A stretch of 64,000 bases of DNA from Emydura subglobosa (taxonomy: Eukaryota; Chordata; Testudines; Chelidae). The position numbers and the translations under genes were made by a program. Under the pieces are notes generated by a model. That model saw only the letters and a list, made by a program, of their open reading frames with translations. It did not search any database and was not told the origin of the DNA. Shown piece by piece: positions 45,183-54,520 of the stretch (the stretch's first letter is position 1; every line of letters starts with the position of its first letter). Location of the stretch: contig ML679946.1 of assembly GCA_007922225.1 (NCBI GenBank), positions 98,216,979 through 98,280,978 of the forward strand. The letters run 5' to 3'.

Positions 45183-45572
45183 CAAGACTGTACTATTTGG
45201 GTTCCGGGACGTGGGTAGGCACAAGCCCACACACGGCTAAAATCCCCTCCCCCAGTCTAAGGGGAGGAGCTACTGAGCTCAGGACTCAACTGACTACGGG
45301 GGGACAACAAATGAAAAAACAGGAACAGGCATGAAGGTCAAAGGGCTAAACAGAGGGAACCTGAAGGGAACACCAAGCAGAGAACCCCAGACAAGGCCCA
45401 CTGCTCCTCAAAAGTAGCTAAGGAGTCAGAAGACGTGGTCCAGAGGAACTGCCCGGATATGTGATCAGACGGAAGAACGGAAATAGGCCCCACAGTCACA
45501 GAGCACCTTCTCAGCCAACATCCTCTCCCTGGGGTTACAGATGGCCACCTTAGCCAAAGGCAGGTTTGTTAT
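45183..45572 (-). mobile_element. Tx1-like LINE 3' end, copy B
   Basis: 'tgggttccgggacgtgggta', 'gaaaaaacaggaacaggcat', 'agagaaccccagacaaggcc', 'aaataggccccacagtcaca', 'ttacagatggccaccttagc' match copy A in order at roughly three in four positions or better. It is truncated before the zinc-binding tail. Confidence 0.82.
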
Positions 45573-45890
45573 CCCTAGAACGATAAAGACTCTTTTTCGT
45601 ACAAGCACAGAAGGGGCTACCTCAGTCAATTAGGGACACCTGAGTTCAATTAAGGGCTGCCTGAGACCTTTAAAAACCCCTCCTCTGGTGAGAGAGAGGG
45701 AAGAGAGACAAGGTGCTGAAAGGCTAGTGGCAGCAGGGAGATAGGCTTCTCCAGAGTGAGAGGCTGCTCTCTTCTTTGTAGGGGAAACAACCAAAACTGA
45801 AGACCTGTTTAGGGGAAGGACTGACACCCCGGGCCAACAACAGAACAACACCCTCTGGCTATCATATCTAAGTGTGGGGTACCTGTCACA
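45573..45890 (+). mobile_element. Probable LTR, 5' end not recognised
   Basis: 'gacacctgagttcaattaag', 'gcctgagacctttaaaaacc' (TATA-like) and a purine-rich leader 'gagagagagggaagagagac', ending 'ggggtacctgtcaca'. The end is shared in form with the LTRs at 15075 (complement) and 39506. The beginning may have been lost against copy B of the Tx1-like LINE. Confidence 0.55.
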
Positions 45891-45954
45891 TGGAGCCCAG
45901 CCAGAGTCTTGACATCCTGTGGACTTCAGATGCTTCCATTGTCAGGTGGGATTA

Positions 45955-46165
45955 TGTAAGACACTTGTAAAGTGTGTGTTCTGTTCCCGTCTGGTGGCTA
46001 GTCCACATGTGGGATAACTACTCACTATTGCTGCCAGCAAGTGGAGTGACTCTTTTAGCTCAAGTGGTGGAGACCTGTACTTCAGTGCTGAAAGTTGTGG
46101 ATTCAATCCCTGATGAAAAATGTGGAGGAGTTGGAGGGGAGGTCATAACAAAATTAATTAGTGAG
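45955..46165 (+). repeat. tRNA-derived SINE
   Basis: A tRNA-like head at about 46050-46110: A-box 'ttagctcaagtggtggag' and B-box 'ggattcaatccc' in tRNA spacing. It is preceded by 'tggtggctagtccacatgtg' and followed by a non-tRNA body. Such heads drive pol III transcription in SINEs. The order resembles a common turtle SINE; the name is left open. Confidence 0.7.
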
Positions 46166-46549
46166 CCTTTTGGTTCATAACCAGAATTAAGCCCTCACAT
46201 TTTTAATGCAGGGCCTAATGGAATCAAAATAGAAAGGACATTTACATCAGATGATGGGGAAAAATATAGTTCCTTCAGCATACTATCATTAAAGTGAGGC
46301 AGAAGGGTATAACTCAGAACTGTTTGTATTGGCACAGATGAAGTATTAAATTATTCTCCTCCTCTTGGGTTTCTCCTGCCAGAAGGCCTCTTAAGCACTT
46401 GCATTTTGATGGAGAAAACACACCAGCCCTCCACCCTCACAGGCCTATTGCTATCTAGCCAGTCCCCTGCTGCTAGCTATTTTCATGGGCCCCTGCTTCC
46501 TAGGATATAAAAGCAGCAGGGAGGGTGAGTGAGAGAACCTAGGCAGGGA
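46166..46549. other. Unassigned DNA
   Basis: No element recognised; 'aggatataaaagcagcaggg' at 46502-46521 is TATA-like but lacks other promoter evidence. It may belong to the repeat that begins next. Confidence 0.3.
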
Positions 46550-46615
46550 ATGGAGGAAGCAGCCAGGCAAGGAAAGGCCGTGAAAGGTCTGGGGTACGTT
46601 TACTCATGATTCCAG
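46550..46615 (+). repeat. Dispersed repeat A, shared with 48431-48496
   Basis: 'gaagcagccaggcaaggaaa' and 'tttactcatga' align with 'caagcagccaagcaggagaa' and 'tccactcatga' at 48431-48496 over about 66 bases at roughly three quarters identity. Family unknown. Confidence 0.6.
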
Positions 46616-46625
46616 CTCTGTGCTA

Positions 46626-46699
46626 AGGGCCTCATCCAAAGCCCATTGGAGTCAATGGGTGTCTTTCCAGTGACTTCAATGGGCTTTGGATCAGGCCCT
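46626..46699. repeat. Short palindromic element, near complete
   Basis: A near-perfect 74-bp palindrome: 'agggcctcatccaaagccca' at the left is the complement, with one difference, of the right end, and 'ttggagtcaatggg' mirrors 'tgacttcaatgggc'. This is the core of the palindromic SINE/MITE-like elements scattered through the window, similar to what has been called Chompy-type MITEs in crocodilians and turtles (name from memory, not verified). Confidence 0.75.
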
Positions 46700-47117
46700 A
46701 CATGAAAATTTGATGAAATGAGAAAAATAAATGCACATTCATTTCTTTTTGTCTGTCACTGTTAAAACCCATAATAAAGAGATAAAGCCAAATATGCAAA
46801 GCTGTTCATTTTCTGAAGTAAAGAGCGTGACATTTTCAGTGCAATGCATGTACCTTAAACATAAGAAATGAAATGCCTGGGATGAATTTTAGCCCCTTGC
46901 TATACATTTTGGAAGTATCTGCTAATCAGTTGAAGGGTTTCCAAACCTAACCTCCACTTTTGTGGGTACAGTTTTGTCGACTTGCCCCCCTAGTTTTGTG
47001 CCAGCAATTCATTAATGCCTTTCCTTTGCGATTCTGGGTGTGCAAAATTGTGTGGGCCCACAAAATGGAGATTTGTTTGAAAATCAGGCCCCGATTTGGT
47101 GTTTGAGTTGTCTGCTA
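46700..47117. other. Unassigned AT-rich DNA
   Basis: Nothing recognised. Frame 46990-47268 (-) overlaps the next repeat and has no domain. Confidence 0.3.
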
Positions 47118-47221
47118 GAGGCCCTGATACAGCAAAGTATGTAACCATATGATTAGTTTTAAACATATGTTTAACCCTCATTGACTTAAAGCACATGCTT
47201 ATGTGCTTTGCTGAATTGTAC
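47118..47221. repeat. Palindromic element (aagcacatgctta type)
   Basis: 'cctgatacagcaaagtatgt' at the left and 'cttatgtgctttgctgaatt' at the right are partial complements around 'accctcattgactta'. Related fragments occur at 61200-61240 and 62090-62160. Confidence 0.6.
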
Positions 47222-47879
47222 TGAGAGAGCATTGCAACTCGCCTGTTGTTAGAAATAATTGCCATCAACTGACTTACTCATTTTTTCACATCCGCAAAAC
47301 CCCCCAAAATATCAGTATACCACAAGTATTCCCCACTAGCACATTGCAATTCATTCAGAGCCTCTGCTGAAGACATTTACAAAATAACATTTCTTTATCT
47401 ACAGCCTATACAAAGTTATTTAGAGAAGCTACAACAAACAAGGCAACCTTTCAACAATGCATTTGTCAATTTCCCTGTGTGAAGGCAGATAAAAAAACAT
47501 GCATCTAGAGCCTTCTATTAAATAAAATAGTTGTTGAAAAAAATCAATACAGACCTAGCAGTTTCTCCTCCCTCTTGTTTAATGTGTGTGCACCTGGACT
47601 CAGATGCACTCGTGTTGAGTGTTTTGTGACTCCTGCTTTAAACGCACCCTGACTTGCATATCTACAATCTGCGACAAACTCAGTAGTAACATTACCCTCA
47701 GGATTTTACTGTTTTCTCATGCATCGCAGTCCAGTCTCATGCAGTGTCTGGGGCCAGCCACAGAACCTGTTCCAGCTGATCGGCTCTGCTCAGCAGAAGG
47801 TGCCACTGCTGCTGAGAGCTAGTGGAAGCCATTGTAGATGCTTTCCTGGGAGCTGGGGGTAATTCACTCTACCTAAAAA
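47222..47879. other. Unassigned DNA
   Basis: No gene or repeat recognised; frame 47619-47822 (+) is domain-free. Confidence 0.3.
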
Positions 47880-48230
47880 GACATAAGCTAATTTTGAAAG
47901 AAATCCCCTCGCTGTTATCTGTTATAACACGTTCAATCCTTGAACTGAGATTTCTTATGAATAATATATGCTGCTAAAAAATAGAGGCATAACCAGAACA
48001 TTAATAGTCTCCAAATGATTGCTTAGGTTTAACACCGTAGCTGACCAGTGTTTTATCTAAACTATGGCAAACAAAGGCAGAATTGGAAGATTAACAATTT
48101 TCAAGTGACTGCTGAAGTTCAAAGAGTGCTTGTATTTTAATAACAAGTACTGTACATGTTTCATGGAAATGTGAGCCAGCTGATCTATATGTTAATTAGG
48201 TTGTAATTTGAAAGGGAAGAATGACTCTGG
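47880..48230. promoter_or_regulatory. Candidate conserved non-coding block
   Basis: About 350 bases free of recognisable repeats, with TAAT-type and bHLH-like (CAGCTG at 48178) motifs in mixed-composition AT-rich sequence ('atgttaattaggttgtaatt'). The look is of a conserved enhancer; evidence is circumstantial. Confidence 0.27.
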
Positions 48231-48430
48231 TGCTTTCATCTCATTTCCAGCACAGGCAGCCACGATTGGAACATTAGGATGCACCATCCCTGCATATTCT
48301 GGGCCAGATTGCATCCATGCTTGTGTGGTTGAATAGGAGGAATTAAACTGCTGCACACACTTCTCCCACTTCTAGTGCAAGACCAATCTGGGTTGCAGCT
48401 CGCAGGGTGGGAGATAGAATTTAAGGAAAG

Positions 48431-48496
48431 AGTGGAACAAGCAGCCAAGCAGGAGAAAGCCATAGAAGGCCTGGGCGAAATCCACTCATGAGAGCA
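48431..48496 (+). repeat. Dispersed repeat A, second copy
   Basis: Partner of 46550-46615, 1.9 kb downstream and in the same orientation. Confidence 0.6.
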
Positions 48497-48532
48497 GGGG
48501 TTGCATGGAGCTGGCTACACATGTGGATAAAT

Positions 48533-48566
48533 ATGTTGATCTATCTATCTATTTATCTTTCTATCT
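48533..48566. repeat. (ATCT)n microsatellite, imperfect
   Basis: Run of ATCT units with two interruptions ('atttatctttct'). Confidence 0.85.
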
Positions 48567-48649
48567 AACCACCACTATAGCATCTAAGCTGCTGTAAAGG
48601 GCTATACCACATTATGTCCCTGCTACCCTTACTCTATCCAACAAAGGGG

Positions 48650-48795
48650 CCCCAGAGGAACTCATCTGTCACCGTGTCTCCCAATGTCTGACCTGAAGAA
48701 GAGCTCTGTAAGCTCAAAACCTAGTCTCTCCCACCAAGAGAAGTTGGTCCAATAAAAGATATTACCTCAGCCACCTTGTCTCTCTAGTGTCTCCC
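48650..48795 (+). repeat. Penelope-type dispersed repeat with hammerhead-like core
   Basis: The right half 'ttggtccaataaaagata' matches 250-378. The left half has CTGAAGA (48693-48699), a 5-bp stem GAGCT/AGCTC (48701-48705 and 48711-48715) and AAAA (48716-48719) where GAAA would complete a hammerhead core. Penelope-like retroelements are known to carry minimal hammerhead motifs; the copy here has lost the conserved G and is probably inactive. Confidence 0.6.
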
Positions 48796-48984
48796 AGAGG
48801 CATTCCTCGGGCAGTCCAAGTTACACACACCCTTAGCCCTCTGTGAATTCCATTTGAACTGGGATCATACAGTATAATCAAAACATCTTGAATCCAGTGG
48901 TGAGCGTTTACAACAGCTCGCATATAAAATGTCAGACTCCAGAGCCGGATGAAGTGCACTTCGTTCTGTTCTGTGATATGAATC
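48796..48984. other. Unassigned DNA
   Basis: Nothing recognised apart from frame 48762-49001 (-), which overlaps the preceding repeat. Confidence 0.3.
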
Positions 48985-49460
48985 ATAATTTTTAACAGCA
49001 AATGGAAATTAAAGATTCTGGCTTTTACTGATTAATCATGCATCAGAACACCATGGAGAAATAACCACTGCAACCTCTGAGCTGCCCACTTGAACAGAAG
49101 CACTTAGGGGGAAAAAAGCATGAGGTGATGCTGCTACTCAGTAGCTGTAAAAGAAAAATATTGGCAACGCTCTCTATGGAAGTGATAAAACATGTTCAGT
49201 TCTTTCATGTTCATTCACTGGGTAGTTTAGAAGAAATCTGGAAACAAAGATGCATGCAATTGAATATTTCAAAATATTAGAGCTACATGTCATTTTCTGA
49301 GCCTTGAATAGTTTCTGGTTGGCAAAATATTTGACATTATTTCTTACTTTCAGTTCCGTGCTTTTGCTAGATGCTGACTGAACTTTTCAAAACATTTTAT
49401 CGTTGGTATCTCGGGGAGTGTATCACCAAGCAACTGTATGTCGAGGAATTTCTCTGGGAG
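48985..49460. promoter_or_regulatory. Candidate conserved non-coding block
   Basis: No repeat recognised. Contains 'ttactgattaatcatgcatc' with a palindromic GATTAATC homeodomain-type site, 'acaaagatgcatgcaattga' and several ATTA cores. No ORF of significance. Confidence 0.27.
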
Positions 49461-49462
49461 TG

Positions 49463-50208
49463 TGTGATGGACTGGGGCCAGGTGTCCTGTGAAAATATAC
49501 CAGTCCACCTCCTCATCTGGAGTCAATCAACATAATTTCATTGAAATCCAGGGAGCTGAGATGATATATGCCAGGTGAGGACCTGGCCCATTTTGAAGAC
49601 AGAAGGGATATCATTCCTTCAGCATCAGAGGCCTGGAGCTGGCCTCACTGTCTGATTAGCATCACCTGCTGCACTTAAGGAAGAGGTGGAACTTAATTGG
49701 ATGACCCATATGTAAAGAGTCCTGCAGGAGAAAATGGAGGAGGAAGAGAAGCAGGAGCAGGAGCAGGAAGAAGAGGAAGAAGAAATTTAATACCCTTCAG
49801 GAAATTAAAGGGTCAGAGGCGGTGCTCTGATGGTCTGCTAGTGGAGTTATGGCTGATGGGAACTGCTCCAAAAACACAAAAAGACCAGAGGGGGGGCCTG
49901 ATTGGGAGTTCTGTATTGCTGGAGTAAGAGCCAGAAAATCTGGTTACAGGAATTGCTGATGTGAGAGTCTAGTTCGGGGGAAAGGACTGCTATGCTTGCA
50001 CACACTTTCAAGTAAGGGTCTGCAAGGGTTTGATTACATTTTGTTCACTTGTTTGTTGCTCAATTAAAGAAACTACCCCAGCTAAGACATAGCTTCCCTG
50101 GATTCCTTGAGAAAACGTGGTCGAACCTCAGGCAGTGAGTGAGCTGACTCAACAGAACAAAACATAGTTTGATGGGAGAAGGGTGCTACGAGGCCTAGTC
50201 CTTTACAC
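49463..50208 (+). mobile_element. LTR-like element with inverted termini, provisional
   Basis: Left end 'tgtgatggactggggcc' and right end 'ggcctagtcctttaca' are imperfect inverted repeats (about 13 of 17). Interior includes a nested SINE/MITE core at 49530-49590 ('gccaggtgaggacctggccc'), a purine-rich tract 49730-49790 and a late 'caattaaagaaact'. Size (746 bp) and TG...CA ends favour an LTR; no target duplication was found, so a DNA element is not excluded. Confidence 0.45.
49728..49791. repeat. Purine-rich GGA/GAA tract
   Basis: About 64 bases almost wholly A and G ('aggagcaggagcaggaagaa'), with GGAGCA units. Capable of triplex-type structure in principle. Confidence 0.85.
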
Positions 50209-50424
50209 CCACTTTGATTGGTTTTGATGTGAATAAATATGTATATTAGGTCCGATTTGCAAAGTAAAGGTGCCTTATTAGGATGCCCAAATCCCTCATT
50301 TGTACACTCAGCTCAATACTTAGAAGCCTTGGGCTGAACCCTATTTAATGCAAAATCAATGAAAAAAAATTGCCATAGATTGCAAGAGGGTCAAGAATTT
50401 GGTCCTGGAATCTTAATGTTTCAC
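50209..50424. other. Short spacer
   Basis: Possible SINE/MITE fragment 'taggtccgatttgcaaagta' and 'gggctgaaccctatttaatg'; not assigned. Confidence 0.3.
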
Positions 50425-51238
50425 ATAAGAACGGCCGTACTGGGTTAGACCAATGGTCCATCTAGCCCAGTATCCTGTCTTCCAACAGTGGCCGGTGCCA
50501 GATGCTTCAGAGGGAATGAACAGAACATGGCAATTATTGACTGATTCATTCCCTGTTATTCAGCCCCAGCATCTGGCACTCAGATGTTTAGGGATACCCA
50601 GAGCATGGGGTTACGTCTCTAACCATCTTGGTTAATAGCCATTGATGGAGCTGTCCTACATGAACGTAGCTAATTTCTGTTTGAACCCCATTATACTTTT
50701 GGCCTTCACAACATCCCCTGATAATGAGTTCCACAGCTTGACTGTGTATTGAGTGAAGAAGTGCTTCTTTCTGTGTATTTTAATCCTGCTGCCTATTCAT
50801 TTCATTGGGTGGCAACTGGTTTTTGGATTATGTCAATAACACTTCCTATTTACTTCGTCCACACCATTTGTGTTGATATAGACTGCTATCATATCCTCCC
50901 TTTGTCATCTCTTTTCTAAACTGAACAGTCCCAGTCTTTTCAATCTCTCCTCATATGAAAGGTGTTCCATACACCTGCTCATTTTCGTTGCCTTTCCCTA
51001 TACTTTTTCCTATTTAAATATATCTTTTTTGAGATAGGGCAATCAGAGCTGACTGCATGCAGTATTCAAGAGGCGGGTGTACCATGGATTTATATAATGG
51101 CATTATGATATTTGCTATCTTATTATCTATTCCTTTCCTAATAGTATCTAATATTCTGTTACCTTTTTTGGCTATTGCCACAAATTGAGTGGATGTTTTC
51201 AGCTGCAAGGCAAAATCCATTGAGTAGCATTGAGCTCC
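50425..51238 (-). mobile_element. CR1 LINE, about 0.8 kb, antisense
   Basis: 3' terminus 'gggttagaccaatggtccat', same subfamily as 15985-17715. The minus frame 51014-51220 reads 'LKTSTQFVAIAKKGNRILDT', 'RKGIDNKIANIIMPLYKSMV' and 'PPLEYCMQSA', aligning with that copy. Truncated 5' and broken by frameshifts. Confidence 0.93.
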
Positions 51239-51523
51239 TATAAATAAAGATACTCCTTCCTTACAGGCCAGTTAGAATTTTAAGGGAAGATTGATGCTGA
51301 AATGAACATTAGCAGAAATTAACGGCTCATGCGTGTGACCATTTGTGGCTCTGGGCTGATATCTGTGGACATGGAAGAACCTGAGTCATCCTGATGTGGG
51401 GTTGGTTTCTTGTTCCTTTTTGTGCATCAGACTGGCCTTCCACAGAACCATATCAATGAAGATGGAATTGACCTAGTGGCCAGCTTTCCCAATGTCCTTG
51501 TTATTACATTATCACGTCCTAAG
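51239..51523. other. Unassigned DNA
   Basis: Nothing recognised. Confidence 0.3.
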
Positions 51524-51668
51524 GCATAGGTTCTGAGCCTGGGGTTCACACACTGGTTTCAGAGGGTCACGAGCACCTTATGACTAGATGGGGAAGTGTC
51601 CCAAAACTTATGGGATGGGTTGTTGTAACATGGGGGCCTGGTATGGAAAAGGTTGTGTTCGCTGATCT
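51524..51668. repeat. Degraded hAT-type MITE
   Basis: 'aggttctgagcctggggttc', 'cagagggtcacgagcacctt' and 'ggaaaaggttgtgttcgctg' match the layout of hAT elements with CAG.GGTTCTCAA and complement termini. Both ends are mutated. Confidence 0.55.
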
Positions 51669-52949
51669 ATTGATTGTTTATTGATATAGTTTACCCAGTT
51701 AGCATTCTGTAATTTGATAATTCATCATACCAAGATCAGGCCCAGTATTAGCAGCATTACTGCTTTGGGCGTCCTGGAGGGCACGGTAATGACAATACCA
51801 CTCAGGCTTAGGTATATGTAAAAGTTTAATTATTTTAAATGTAAAATAGTTATTATTTTAATGATTAGTCCAATAAGTAAAACAATTCAAACAAGTAAAA
51901 GGAGATAATATAACACTGCAAGAGCGACTGTCACCATTGCATGTATATACTCACTTTATCCTTGGGGAGAGCTCTAAAGGTTGAGACAGATCCAAGTCTG
52001 ACCCTGGCATGCTGACAAAAAACTCCAACATCTGCACCTGAAACCAATTGTTTTATAGGTCTCAATGTCCCTCATATGTATGCATAGCTCTTCCCTCCTT
52101 AATGATATCTTAACTTCCTCACCCTTATGATGTTGGGGTGTCCTTATCTTATAGGTTACTATAGTAATTAATTTAAGTAATTAAGTAATTAATATACATC
52201 AATTGAATTACTATGGTTACTTGTGGGTAGGCATCTTCTGATGTTCCCCACCAAAAATACTCTAAACTGGTACACACTACCTTCTTGCGACACTCATGAT
52301 TATTACAAAACAATGAACAAAGCCTCATGCTATCTTGTGACTTAAGATCCCCATTAGTTAACTTGCTTATGCTAACGTACTGAGCAACTACTCCTATTCA
52401 GGCTATAAGGCCTTATACTTATGCTAACTGCTTAAGCTATTCTTATAGGCCTAGGACTACAGATCTCTTGTGTTTCTGCGATCAGTTCCTTACCCCTTTA
52501 TTTTATGATTACCTTATATTTGTTGTATGGGCTATAGTTGAGATCCACTACCCTAGACTTCATCCTTTGGCAATGTATCTGATCTAGTTCTAAATGTCCT
52601 CTGTGGTGGGACTTCTTCTACTTGGGAAGCTATTCCACAAACCGTTAGGACATTTCCTCCAATCTCCAGATGAAATTTTTATCTGCTTGACTTCATCCCA
52701 TGAAATCAAGATCATAGTTCCTTATGGAGACAAGAATGTTCCTCACCTCCACCAACCAAAGTGTGAGAAGAAATGTCTGCAGATGGAGGCTTCCCAGCAG
52801 CAGTGGGCAGTAGTTAAGCTAAAATCTCTGACCAACCTCTAATTTTAAATGTAAATAACATTTTCCCCACCACCACCAATTTAAATTTAAATTTAAATTA
52901 AAATTAAATTAACGATGTTGTGTCAGTGCTTTGCAATGTCAGCTGCTGC
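51669..52949. other. AT-rich unassigned DNA with a small inverted repeat
   Basis: Arms 52155-52169 and 52206-52220 ('gttactatagtaatt' and 'aattactatggttac') are complementary at 13 of 15 positions around 'taagtaattaagtaatta'. 'atttaaatttaaatttaaat' at 52879-52898 is a short tandem run. The block 51700-52590 could be a decayed antisense retroelement, but no protein motif is readable. Confidence 0.35.
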
Positions 52950-53990
52950 CAGAGGCCAGATTAAATTAAAAGGGAAGGTCTGGACAAGCAACTTTTATTA
53001 TCTCCCAGAAAGGTTGCACTTTTGATTTTAATGATAAACTTAGAAAAACATTTTTTTCACGTGTTTTTTTATTTATATTTTGGTTTTAAGATATTACGTT
53101 TTACACTCACGTCAAAGCCCCTGCCATGCCTGCTATCCACGTAGGGTGTGATACTAAAAACCCGTGTAACCAGATTGAGTCCAGCAATAATCAGCTAGAC
53201 CTGCTGGATCCCTAAGAGGTCTGCCAACAGATTCTAGCCGCCCTCTGGAAGGCAATTACTCTGCCATCATTTGAAGAGAGTGACCTATCTGCTTCTGGCA
53301 TGCCTTTCAATTCCAGGCATGAAGTCTGGTTTTAAACTTGCTGCACTATCGCCATGCAATGAAGGCCTCTTAACCAGTGTTGTTCGTGCATTGAGCTATC
53401 ATATGCTTGCCAAGAGTCAATGCTTAAATAGAGGCTTCAGAATGGAAAATTCCTTTGTCTGTTCTAATTAGGATCAACACTTTACCTTCTCAATCAAAAG
53501 CTGTTTGCTTCACTATCTGGCAACAGCAGAATGTGTTAGGAAAGAAAGTAATTCATTCAAGTTCTTCATTATCCCATGTCTTCCACCTACCGTGCATTGC
53601 CTGGAAAAAAAACAAAACAAACCCCTCTTTCATTCTAGCTCATCTCTATCAAGTAAGAGAATGCTTTCTTCTTTTTTTTAAAAAAAAGCACTCCCCAGCT
53701 TTTGGCGTCTGTAAAGCACTATTGTAGCTTCCTTGTCCACCTTTGCATGCTGATTAGCTTCATTTGCCCCGCACAGCCATTTTCTTCAGTCTCACCATCT
53801 CCTCCTTTGAACTCTGCTGCCTGATGAAGAGACGTGGCAGTAGTTTGTTAATTAAGAGACAGTGGGCAATTTCCTACTCGCAGTCTCTGTTTTCTCTTTT
53901 AAGGACTGATCCTAGGTCTGGTGATGTTGAATGGAGCTTTTGCTATTGATTTCAGGAGATTCAAGGATCAGTTTTGAAGGAGTGTTTTCA
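52950..53990. promoter_or_regulatory. Repeat-poor block, possible conserved non-coding DNA
   Basis: No mobile element recognised in about 1 kb. Includes 'cctttgcatgctgattagct' near 53741 (octamer-like TTTGCAT plus TAG core) and 'tagtttgttaattaagagac'. Frames 53271-53471, 53455-53727 and 53764-53949 (+) have no domain. Evidence for function is only the absence of repeats. Confidence 0.25.
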
Positions 53991-54162
53991 TCAACCCAAA
54001 TTTTAAAAAAGGGCTTTTTTTTTTAAAAAAAGGGGGGGGGATTTGAGGATTCAGGGAGTTGTCACTGGGGTATGCTGCTAATGTGAATCCAGGTCAGGTT
54101 GGCACTACGCTAAGTTTACCTACAGCTCTCTTTAATGGCCTTTGAGGAATGGGTCTGGTGAT
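53991..54162. other. Short spacer with homopolymer runs
   Basis: T-, A- and G-runs at 54014-54040. Nothing else. Confidence 0.35.
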
Positions 54163-54520
54163 CTCTAGAGCAGTGTTTCTCAATTAAATTTGGCCACAGA
54201 ACCCTTTTGAACTTGATAAATAATTGCGGAACCCCCCAAACTCTTAACAGTATTTTTACATATGGAGCCAAAAAAAATGTCGAAATAAGCAAATTATATA
54301 CAAACAACTAGGTCAGCATTTCTCAATTAAACATACATTAAATTACACTTACACTCGATACCCTCTGCCGAAAAATCTGGGACATCTTCTCTTTTTCTGT
54401 GGCACTGGAGAACAGCTGCTCGCAGCGGCGCCGGAGAACAGCTGCTCGCGGAATCCTAACAGTGTTCCCGCGGAACCCTGGGGTTCCGCGGAACACCAAT
54501 TGAGAAACACTGCTCTAGAG
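54163..54520. mobile_element. hAT-superfamily MITE with perfect 8-bp target duplication
   Basis: Element 54171-54512 (342 bp) is flanked on both sides by CTCTAGAG (54163-54170 and 54513-54520), the 8-bp duplication of hAT transposons. Termini 'cagtgtttctcaatt' and its exact complement form a 15-bp perfect inverted repeat. Inside, 'ggagaacagctgctcgc' is repeated in tandem (54405-54450), and 'cagcatttctcaattaaa' at 54314-54331 repeats the left terminus. No transposase. Little decay, so among the younger insertions here. Confidence 0.9.

Noticed and set aside
46050..46110. tRNA gene
   Set aside because: A and B boxes are present but acceptor and anticodon stems do not pair; the flanks match a SINE body.
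46500..46525. Promoter TATA box 'aggatataaaagcagc'
   Set aside because: No initiator, no downstream coding sequence and repeat-derived surroundings; an LTR or chance TATA is more likely.
53818..53850. Hammerhead core at 'gcctgatgaagagacgtgg'
   Set aside because: No stem II and no GAAA box downstream.
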